A DNA stretch of 5,435 nt, taken from NCBI GenBank assembly GCA_028703645.1, contig JAQVML010000123.1, positions 1 to 5,435 of the forward strand. Reading direction: 5' to 3'. Of this stretch, positions 1 through 5,435 are shown one piece after another (position 1 is the first letter of the stretch; each line of letters opens with the position of its first letter). Both the position numbers and the translations under genes were made by a program. The DNA is from Eubacteriales bacterium. GTDB taxonomy: Bacteria > Bacillota > Clostridia > Christensenellales > CAG-138. Below the pieces are notes generated by a model. It saw only the letters and a program-made list of their open reading frames with translations, ran no database searches and was not told where the DNA came from.

Positions 1-5
1 TAACC

Positions 6-14
6 TGTTATAAT
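6..14 (+). promoter_or_regulatory. Extended -10 promoter element of the DeoR-type gene
   Basis: The bases TGTTATAAT match the extended -10 form TGnTATAAT exactly. The -35 region would lie left of the window and cannot be checked. Transcription would begin near base 21. This leaves almost no leader for a start at the TTG at 24 but a normal leader for the GTG at 57, so the element also helps decide the start codon. A match in an AT-rich stretch can arise by chance, hence moderate confidence. Confidence 0.55.
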
Positions 15-41
15 AATAAGAATTTGTGTGGTTCGGTGAAG

Positions 42-49
42 AGAAAGGA
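42..49 (+). promoter_or_regulatory. Ribosome binding site deciding the GTG start at 57
   Basis: AGAAAGGA ends seven bases before GTG at 57. Neither the in-frame TTG at 24 nor the GTG at 36 has a comparable purine-rich site at a proper distance. This supports beginning the DeoR-family protein at 57 rather than at the longest open frame. Confidence 0.6.
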
Positions 50-56
50 CATTGCT

Positions 57-818
57 GTGCGGCTGGATCGACTCAACGAAATGGAGCAATATGTGCTCGA
101 TCGCGGAACGGCTTCTTTGGAAGAGCTTTGCCGCCAGTTTGACGTCTCCATGAATACGGTGCGTCGGGACGTTGTGGATCTATTAGAGCGCGGAAGGCTC
201 AAAAAGGTCTATGGCGGCGTCTCCGCAGAGATGCGGCTGCCTTCCGTTATTCCACTTTCCGAGCGCGCGCAACGAAACGAATCGGCGAAGCAGACGATCG
301 GCCGGCTTGCGGCGAGTCTCGTGCAGGACAACATGAGCATTTTTCTCGACAGCGGCTCAACCACGATGCAGATTTTGCCGCATCTGACCGAGCGGCGAAA
401 CGTCACGGTGATTTCGCACAGCATGACCGCGCTCTATGAGGCGGCAAAATATCCGGATCTGCACATCATCGCGCTCGGCGGGCTCTATAACCCCACGACC
501 AGCTCCTATGTCGGCCCGAACACGCTCAACGATTTGAGCAAGATGACCATGAACCTCGCGTTTCTTTCCGCAACGGGCGTAACACTGGAACGCGGGCTGA
601 CCAACACGACGTATTTTGAGGTGGAGATCAAGCAAACGGTCGCAAAGCAAAACAAAAATCTCGTACTCATGGCGGATCATTCCAAGTTTGGCAACAACGC
701 GCTGCTCTCGTTTTGCACGCTGGATCGTCTGAGCGCCATCGTTACGGATCAACCGCTGCCGGACGCGTTTCAGTCCGCGGCGGAAGACTTCGGCATCCGC
801 ATGATCACGCCGGAGTAA
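57..818 (+). CDS. DeoR/GlpR-family transcription regulator
   Basis: This is a cytoplasmic DNA-binding repressor of the DeoR/GlpR family, whose members usually sense a phosphorylated sugar and control sugar uptake or catabolism genes. From the GTG at 57 it is 253 residues, the usual family length. An N-terminal helix-turn-helix spans about residues 5-50 (SLEELC, then the recognition helix NTVRRDV), followed by the family's KKVYGG linker. The C-terminal DeoR_C sensor domain covers about 70-240. It shows the phosphate-binding signature DSGSTT at 98-103, SHS at 120-122, the GG turn at 141-142, E190/K192 and DHSKFG at 207-212, all as expected for a ligand-responsive member. The open frame continues back to a TTG at 24, but that start has no ribosome binding site and sits almost on the predicted transcription start. 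The effector and target operon cannot be named: the only close downstream gene is the PHP protein. Family is certain, specificity unknown. Confidence 0.93.
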   Translation: MRLDRLNEMEQYVLDRGTASLEELCRQFDVSMNTVRRDVVDLLERGRLKKVYGGVSAEMRLPSVIPLSERAQRNESAKQTIGRLAASLVQDNMSIFLDSGSTTMQILPHLTERRNVTVISHSMTALYEAAKYPDLHIIALGGLYNPTTSSYVGPNTLNDLSKMTMNLAFLSATGVTLERGLTNTTYFEVEIKQTVAKQNKNLVLMADHSKFGNNALLSFCTLDRLSAIVTDQPLPDAFQSAAEDFGIRMITPE

Positions 819-903
819 CCGGGTTTTCGGTTGGCGTCTTTCCCATGCGCGCCATCCTAGCGAAAAATACTCAATAAAAGCTCTATATCAATACGATAAT
901 CCT

Positions 904-1662
904 ATGGATTCAGTCAGAAAGAGATCAAACGCAAACATGACCATTATCGACGGCAAACCCTACTCCAAATTCGACCTGCATGTACACACCGCGGAAACCA
1001 GCAAATGCGGCATCGTCGCCGCGGCAGACCTCGTAACAACCTACAAAGCCGCGGGATACGACGGCTTTGCCATCACCGACCACCTGCACGAAGGCTACAT
1101 CTCCCTACAAAACTGCCAAAACGACTGGCAGGAATGTATCACGCGCTATCTCTTTGGATATCAGCAGGCCAAGCGCCTCGGCGAGCAAATCGGATTCACC
1201 GTTGCGCTCGGCGTCGAGCTGCGCTTTCCCGAAAGCGAGAGCGATTATCTGCTCTACGGCGTAGATGAGGCATTTTTGCGGAATCATCCATACCTGCATC
1301 GCACGGATCACGCGTCGTTCTTTCGGCAATATGGCGATCAAATTCTGATTGTGCAAGCACATCCCTACCGAAATAACGACACCGTATATTTCGATTGCTT
1401 GCACGGGCTGGAGGTGGTCAACTGCAACCCGCGCCACAAGAGCAGAAACGAGCTTACCCTCCAGCTCGCAAAAGAGCACCCGAATCTCTATCGCACCTGC
1501 GGTTCGGACGCGCATCAGGTTGGAGACGAAGCACGCGCCGCGGTGCTCTTTGAAGGAGAGATTCACGATTCGTTTGATATCCGCCGCGGGATCATGCAAA
1601 AACAAACCCGCCTCTGGTGTCCGGAGCAAGCGGATTTGATCGCGCAGAGCGAATCGATTTGA
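904..1662 (+). CDS. PHP-domain metal-dependent phosphoesterase
   Basis: This is a PHP-domain protein of 252 residues, likely a soluble metal-dependent phosphatase or phosphodiesterase. The full PHP ligand series is visible in order: DLHVHT (H26, H28), ITDH (D59, H60), GVELRF (E105), QAHPYR (H153) and GSDAHQ (D202, H204). No second domain, signal peptide or membrane segment is seen, so it is a minimal cytoplasmic PHP barrel. The family includes histidinol phosphatases, nucleotide phosphoesterases and polymerase proofreading domains, so the substrate is open. Start choice is uncertain. ATG at 904 has no ribosome binding site; the in-frame ATG at 937 has GAAAGAG about 13 bases upstream and would give 241 residues while keeping all motifs. 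It lies 85 bases after the DeoR gene on the same strand with no clear terminator between, so co-transcription is possible. It resembles neither CpsB-type tyrosine phosphatases nor PolX. Confidence 0.88.
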   Translation: MDSVRKRSNANMTIIDGKPYSKFDLHVHTAETSKCGIVAAADLVTTYKAAGYDGFAITDHLHEGYISLQNCQNDWQECITRYLFGYQQAKRLGEQIGFTVALGVELRFPESESDYLLYGVDEAFLRNHPYLHRTDHASFFRQYGDQILIVQAHPYRNNDTVYFDCLHGLEVVNCNPRHKSRNELTLQLAKEHPNLYRTCGSDAHQVGDEARAAVLFEGEIHDSFDIRRGIMQKQTRLWCPEQADLIAQSESI

Positions 1663-1700
1663 TTTTTTTGTCCGCGTATAAATTGCCGCGCAAAACAGAC

Positions 1701-1725
1701 GCAACCATTATCAACGGTTGTTTTT
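1701..1725 (+). terminator. Weak hairpin plus T-run after the PHP gene
   Basis: CAACC at 1702-1706 can pair with GGTTG at 1716-1720 around a nine-base loop, followed directly by five T. The stem is short (five pairs plus a possible G-T), so termination would be weak. It lies 39 bases after the PHP stop codon and just before the next promoter, the expected place. The same inverted repeat could instead be a regulator-binding site. Confidence 0.3.
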
Positions 1726-1737
1726 CACGCGATATGG

Positions 1738-1766
1738 TTGACGATTCATTGCCGATTTCGTAAGAT
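1738..1766 (+). promoter_or_regulatory. Sigma-A-type promoter for the priming transferase gene
   Basis: A -35 box TTGACG at 1738-1743 (five of six consensus) is followed by exactly 17 bases and a -10 box TAAGAT at 1761-1766 (four of six). Transcription would start near 1773, giving a leader of about 80 bases before the ATG at 1854. The position in the intergenic gap and the ideal spacing make it the best promoter candidate here. It implies the transferase is transcribed independently of the DeoR-PHP pair. Confidence 0.6.
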
Positions 1767-1837
1767 GATGTCGAGAGGGTCTTTATCGCAACACAACAAA
1801 CACAGGTTGCAAACAAAAGAAACAGATCGGATGCATC

Positions 1838-1848
1838 GGAGAAAAGAG
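1838..1848 (+). promoter_or_regulatory. Ribosome binding site of the priming transferase
   Basis: The purine-rich run GGAGAAAAGAG precedes the ATG at 1854. Its GGAG core is 12 bases from the start, rather long, while the AGAG part is five bases away, so the exact pairing is ambiguous. It still supports 1854, whose product begins just ahead of the first membrane helix as expected. Confidence 0.45.
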
Positions 1849-1853
1849 AACTC

Positions 1854-3245
1854 ATGATCAAAAGATGGCAGCGCGTACTCAATCAGATCAATCGGTTGAT
1901 CGACTTCGTCATCGTGGGTGCGTCCTACTATGGCGCAACTTATTTTTGGCTGCTGGTCGTTCGACATGATCCATCCAATATTGCGCTTCAACCTAAGAAT
2001 CTGTTTATTTTTGCGCTGATTTTCGCCGTCGCCAGCATCTTTGGATATCAGCTTGCAAAACTCTACGACTCCGTGCGCGGCAAATCGTTCAACTTCGATA
2101 TCAAGTGGGTCTTGTTCGTCAACGCGGTCATCGTGCTCGGCGGCGGCGCGCTATTATACCTTTTCCGCCTGATCGATTTTTCGCGCGCGGCGCTCGCGCT
2201 GTTTTATCTGCTCTCCAGCGTGCTGGTGCTGGTCAAGCGCTTGCTCGTTCGTGTGGTGCTCTCCCGCTATCGCGCAAAGGGTTATAATCTCAAGCACGTC
2301 GTGCTGGTCGGCAGCGGCGCACTCGCGCAAAAATATAAAAATACCATCCTCTCCGCTCCACAGTTTGGCTATACGATAGACGGCTATATCGGCAAACCCG
2401 ACAGTATGGGTCAGCTGCCTTGCCTCGGCGAATGGGCGGCAGTCGGAACCAAAGTGCTCTCCAACATCGGGCTCGACGAGGTCGTCGTCGCGCTGGAGCT
2501 GGAACAGACGGCGCTTTTGCCGCAGATCATCGCCGCGACCGAAAAATACGGCACAAAACTCTCCATCATTCCGTATTACAACGACTATATTCCCTCCAGC
2601 ACCACGGTTCAAACGCTCGGGGACTGCAAACTGCTCAGCCTGCGCACAACGCCGCTCGATTTTCCGGGAAACGCGCTCGTCAAGCGGTTGTTTGATATCG
2701 TCACTTCGCTGATCCTGATCGTGATCACAAGTCCCATCATGCTCTTTGCGGTGATTGGAACGCTGCTCTCAAGTCCGGGCCCGATCATCTTTCAGCAGAC
2801 GCGAGTTGGCAAGAACAAGCGCTTGTTTCAAATGTATAAATTCCGCTCCATGCGCGTCAACGCGGAGGAAAACACCGGCTGGACAAAGACCGACGACCCG
2901 CGCAAAACGCGCTTTGGCAGCCTGATGCGCAAGACCAGCATCGACGAGCTGCCGCAGTTTTTCAACGTGTTAAAAGGCGATATGAGCCTGATCGGCCCGC
3001 GGCCGGAGGTTCCGCATTACGTAGAACAGTTTCAAGAGACCGTTCCGCTGTATATGCTCAAGCATCTGGTTCGTCCCGGAATCACCGGCTGGGCGCAGGT
3101 CAACGGCTACCGCGGGGATACTTCGATTGAAGGGCGCGTGAAGCACGATATTTGGTATATTGAGCATTGGTCGCTTTGGCTTGATCTGCGTATCTGCCTG
3201 AAAACCATATTCGGCGGCATCATCAATCAGGAAGAGGTCAAATAA
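1854..3245 (+). CDS. Polyprenyl-phosphate sugar-1-phosphate transferase (exopolysaccharide priming enzyme)
   Basis: This membrane enzyme transfers a sugar-1-phosphate from a UDP-sugar to undecaprenyl phosphate, the first step of exopolysaccharide, capsule or O-antigen repeat-unit assembly. It is 463 residues, the usual length of the WcaJ/WbaP/CpsE group of large polyprenyl phosphoglycosyl transferases. Four hydrophobic helices lie at about 15-36, 49-70, 83-105 and 112-135. A cytosolic nucleotide-binding-like domain follows (GSGALAQ at 153-159 to about 250). The catalytic domain starts at KRLFDI (277-282) with the re-entrant membrane helix containing S293-P294. It continues through SSPGPIIFQQTRVGK, YKFRSM (328-333), the SIDELPQ motif with the catalytic Asp-Glu pair D364-E365, SLIGPRPE (378-385) and RPGITGWAQVNGYRGDT (407-423). 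All key motifs are intact. The sugar cannot be read from sequence; glucose or galactose is usual. No flippase, polymerase or other glycosyltransferase is seen in the window, so it may be isolated or lie at the edge of a locus. Confidence 0.95.
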   Translation: MIKRWQRVLNQINRLIDFVIVGASYYGATYFWLLVVRHDPSNIALQPKNLFIFALIFAVASIFGYQLAKLYDSVRGKSFNFDIKWVLFVNAVIVLGGGALLYLFRLIDFSRAALALFYLLSSVLVLVKRLLVRVVLSRYRAKGYNLKHVVLVGSGALAQKYKNTILSAPQFGYTIDGYIGKPDSMGQLPCLGEWAAVGTKVLSNIGLDEVVVALELEQTALLPQIIAATEKYGTKLSIIPYYNDYIPSSTTVQTLGDCKLLSLRTTPLDFPGNALVKRLFDIVTSLILIVITSPIMLFAVIGTLLSSPGPIIFQQTRVGKNKRLFQMYKFRSMRVNAEENTGWTKTDDPRKTRFGSLMRKTSIDELPQFFNVLKGDMSLIGPRPEVPHYVEQFQETVPLYMLKHLVRPGITGWAQVNGYRGDTSIEGRVKHDIWYIEHWSLWLDLRICLKTIFGGIINQEEVK

Positions 3246-3290
3246 TCCGGCGGTTTCCACCGAATTAACATTTCAATTGATCATAACAAA

Positions 3291-3330
3291 ACAGGGCGAC
3301 TCGGCATCATCGTGATCCGGGTCGCCCTGT
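3291..3330 (-). terminator. Strong hairpin terminator between convergent genes
   Basis: ACAGGGCGAC at 3291-3300 pairs perfectly with GTCGCCCTGT at 3321-3330. The stem continues inward (TCGG with CCGG, then ATCA with TGAT past one bulged base) to a three-base loop, about 18 pairs in all. Read on the minus strand, the stem is followed by the T-rich TTTGTTATG, so it best serves the GGDEF/HD-GYP gene, whose stop lies 13 bases before it. On the plus strand the following bases, GTGTATCTGTTTCC, are less T-rich, but the hairpin may also stop read-through from the transferase, which has no better terminator. Confidence 0.75.
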
Positions 3331-3343
3331 GTGTATCTGTTTC

Positions 3344-5435
3344 CTACGCGTTCTGCGGTTGATCTTCGCTTATCGCAAACGGTATATGCAAGATTTGCTC
3401 GACAAATACGCGCGCAATCTCTGGATCAAACTGTGTTCCGGCGCAGCGCACAATCTCGTTTGCCGCTTCTTTGCTCGACATGCCTTTGTGATACGATCGA
3501 TCCTCGGTCATCGCGTCAAACGCGTCAATCACCGAGACAATGCGCGAGATATAGGGAATCTCTTCGCCCTTGATGCTCTGCGGATATCCTTTTCCGTCCC
3601 AGCGCTCATGATGGCAAAGAATATAGCCCGCAATCCCCTGCAACTCCGGAATCGTAAGCGCGATGCGGTAGCCAATCTCCGGGTGGCGGCGAATCTCCGT
3701 CCATTCGAGTTCGTCCAGTTTGCCGGGTTTGCTTAAAATGTTGTTGCTGATGCCGATTTTGCCGATGTCGTGCAGGGTCGCCATGAGTTCAAGTGAGACG
3801 ATATCCGTCTCATTGAGCGCAAGTTCCGCTCCAAGACTGCGTGCAAGCTTTCCCATGCGATCTGCATGCTCCAAGGTTTCGTTGCTCTTGGAAAACAGCA
3901 GTTCTTTGATGGTGGAAAGCAGCGTGCTGCGAATGCTCTGATGCTCCAGCAGTTTTCGGCGATACATATGCTCTTCCGCCGTTTTTAGTATCTCGCTGAT
4001 CGTCTGCTCTTCGTTGGTTTTTGTCGCGTATCCGAGCGATATACTCAATAAAAAGTTCTGATCGCACATCTGTTGCTTTTTCTCTTCAAACGCGCGATTG
4101 ATCCGCCGGATCACGCGGGCGATCTTCTCCTCGTCCGTCTTGGGCAGTAACACAGAGAATTCGTCTCCGCCCGTGCGCGCGATCACGCTCTGTCCGCAGG
4201 TGGCGGTCAAGAGCCGCGCGGTCTCCATGATGAGTTTGTCTCCTTCACTGTGTCCAAAGAGATCGTTGGTGAGCTTGAGGGCGTTGATATCACCCATAAT
4301 CACCGAATACGGCAAATCGTTCTCCGAATCCACCCGATAGAGTTCCGTGTCGAAATACATGCGGCTATAGAGTCCTGTCATGACATCGTGAATGCTGAGA
4401 TACTCGATTCTCTCCTCTTTTTTCTTGCGATCCGTGATATCGCGGCTGATTCCAATCAGGCCGGACAGTTCCCCCTCGTCGTTGAAGAACGGCGTCTTGA
4501 GCGTCTCCGTAATCACCCGCCTACCATCCGGATATGCGACCGTTTCTTCACTGCGAACCGCCTGCTTTTGCTCCAATACCTCCGCATCCTTTTCAACGAA
4601 GAACACAGCCGTATCATGATCATATAGCTCGTAATCGTTTTTGCCGGTCAGGTGCTCTTTTTGTATGCCGGAAGCCAGCTCAAACGCGTGATTCGCGCCG
4701 AGATAGACGCCATTTTTATCTTTATAGAAGATATGATCCGGAATGGACTCCAGTAACGTGCTTAAGAAGCTGGAAATCTCGCGGTGCTTTTTCTCGCTTT
4801 CCAACAGCTCCTGTTGGCGCGCAAACTCCCCCGTAATATCCTGCACAATGCAGATATAGTCGCTTTTCTCAAATGGTTGCACACGGTTCAGAATCGCAAC
4901 ATAGAGATGAACGCGAACCAGTGCTCCGTCCGAACGAATGTAGCGCTTGACTAAATCATACTGATCAATCTCGCCGCACAGCATCTGCTGAAGCAAGGTG
5001 CTGTCTTTGTCCAAATCATCCGGGTACGTGTAGGTTCTCCAGCTCACGCGCATGATCTCTTCCTTCGTCATGCATAGTATATTGGTAAACGCGGTGTTGA
5101 CAAAGGTGATGTCCTCTCCGCTTTGCACGATGATGCCAAGCGGTGCCTGCTCGCAAACCTTTTGAAAGCGAATTTCACTGGCGCTGAGTTGCCTCTCCGT
5201 TTGCAGGCTCTTGTGTTCATAGGTGATGATCCAGCACATGGCTAGCGTACCCAACGGATAGATCAGCAGCACCGGTATGGCCATAGCCCTCATGGTAGGC
5301 AGAATATCTTTCTGCGGCAGAAGCAGCATCGATAGCATCATAACGATATGCGTTAACGCACCGAAAAAATAAAACTCGCGGTTGCGCAATTTTTCGGGAT
5401 TCTTTCGGATTGCACGCCAAAGAATGCCGATTCCG
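3344..5435 (-). CDS. Membrane PAS-PAS-GGDEF-HD-GYP cyclic-di-GMP enzyme (5' partial)
   Basis: This is a sensor protein with both a diguanylate cyclase and a c-di-GMP phosphodiesterase domain. The frame stays open to the right edge, giving 696 visible residues; the N-terminus is outside. Numbering from the Leu/TTG codon at 5389: the end of a LytS-type five-transmembrane receptor domain (helices about 6-25 and 33-57), PAS 1 (about 69-190, ending DITGEF), a short coiled linker, PAS 2 (about 203-322, SIPDHIFYKDKNG to SRDITDRKK), GGDEF (about 326-480) and HD-GYP (about 485-670). The GGDEF domain keeps D367, N375, GHSEGD (379-384) and an intact GGDEF at 407-411, but the RxxD inhibitory site is replaced by CGQS (398-401). 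The HD-GYP domain keeps H508, HDIGK (540-544), H569, HHE (593-595), GYP (601-603) and D622, so both activities look possible. The final residues after about 671 are an unstructured tail. It faces the polysaccharide priming gene tail to tail. Ligand and net activity are unknown. Confidence 0.93.
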   Translation of the reverse strand, partial: GIGILWRAIRKNPEKLRNREFYFFGALTHIVMMLSMLLLPQKDILPTMRAMAIPVLLIYPLGTLAMCWIITYEHKSLQTERQLSASEIRFQKVCEQAPLGIIVQSGEDITFVNTAFTNILCMTKEEIMRVSWRTYTYPDDLDKDSTLLQQMLCGEIDQYDLVKRYIRSDGALVRVHLYVAILNRVQPFEKSDYICIVQDITGEFARQQELLESEKKHREISSFLSTLLESIPDHIFYKDKNGVYLGANHAFELASGIQKEHLTGKNDYELYDHDTAVFFVEKDAEVLEQKQAVRSEETVAYPDGRRVITETLKTPFFNDEGELSGLIGISRDITDRKKKEERIEYLSIHDVMTGLYSRMYFDTELYRVDSENDLPYSVIMGDINALKLTNDLFGHSEGDKLIMETARLLTATCGQSVIARTGGDEFSVLLPKTDEEKIARVIRRINRAFEEKKQQMCDQNFLLSISLGYATKTNEEQTISEILKTAEEHMYRRKLLEHQSIRSTLLSTIKELLFSKSNETLEHADRMGKLARSLGAELALNETDIVSLELMATLHDIGKIGISNNILSKPGKLDELEWTEIRRHPEIGYRIALTIPELQGIAGYILCHHERWDGKGYPQSIKGEEIPYISRIVSVIDAFDAMTEDRSYHKGMSSKEAANEIVRCAGTQFDPEIARVFVEQILHIPFAISEDQPQNA

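Noticed and set aside
817..832. AACCG/CGGTT inverted repeat right after the DeoR stop codon as a terminator
   Set aside because: It has only five pairs and is followed by GGCGTCTTTCCC rather than a T-run, so it is unlikely to stop transcription.
867..880. The string ATACTCAATAAAA occurs here and again at 4041-4053
   Set aside because: A 13-base repeat in a window this size is not unexpected by chance, and the second copy lies inside the conserved coding sequence of the GGDEF domain.
904..1662. PHP protein as a CpsB/YwqE-type tyrosine phosphatase of a capsule locus, given the neighbouring priming transferase
   Set aside because: Its first motif is DLHVHT within an HTAETSKCG context, not the D-H-S-H-I-L-P-G-I-D-D-G type opening of CpsB proteins, and the transferase appears to have its own promoter.
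3251..3262. Small CGGT/ACCG hairpin just after the transferase stop codon
   Set aside because: It has a four-pair stem with no T-run after it, too weak to be called a terminator.
3329..3736. Plus-strand open frames within 3329-4836 and minus-strand frames under the other genes
   Set aside because: They lie opposite or out of frame with genes whose family motifs are unmistakable, and their translations show no recognisable domain; they are shadows of the coding frames.
1..5435. A novel multi-gene system, mobile element, CRISPR array or tRNA
   Set aside because: All four genes belong to known families with intact motifs. No transposase, long terminal repeats, regularly spaced repeats or cloverleaf-like segments were seen on reading both strands.

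Overview
The window holds four protein-coding genes and no RNA genes, mobile elements or CRISPR. It looks chromosomal. Base composition is moderate, with a little more GC than AT by eye. The protein family types (a LytS-type five-transmembrane sensor fused to PAS-GGDEF-HD-GYP, a DeoR repressor, a compact PHP-domain protein and a WcaJ/WbaP-type priming transferase), together with AG-rich ribosome binding sites, suggest a Clostridia-like member of the Bacillota. That assignment is inference; there is no marker gene to settle it.

Layout: on the + strand, a DeoR-family transcription regulator (57-818, GTG start) has an extended -10 promoter element at the left edge. It is followed 85 bases later by a PHP-domain metallophosphoesterase (904-1662). 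A 191-base gap comes next, carrying a weak terminator-like hairpin, a good sigma-A-type promoter (1738-1766) and a leader of about 80 bases. Then comes a polyprenyl-phosphate sugar-1-phosphate transferase (1854-3245), which starts exopolysaccharide or capsule repeat-unit assembly. A strong hairpin (3291-3330) separates it from a convergent minus-strand gene (3344 to beyond 5435). That gene encodes a membrane-anchored PAS-PAS-GGDEF-HD-GYP protein with both cyclic-di-GMP synthesis and breakdown signatures; its 5' end lies outside the window.

Working together: the DeoR regulator and PHP protein could form a small sugar-phosphate-responsive unit, but no sugar kinase, transporter or aldolase is present to name the substrate. 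The priming transferase and the c-di-GMP enzyme are both plausible parts of a surface polysaccharide or biofilm programme. Their link here is only adjacency in convergent orientation, each with its own transcription. I see no clear evidence of an undescribed multi-gene system. The points most worth a second look are the dual-activity c-di-GMP protein lacking the GGDEF inhibitory site, and the repeat-rich leader of the transferase.
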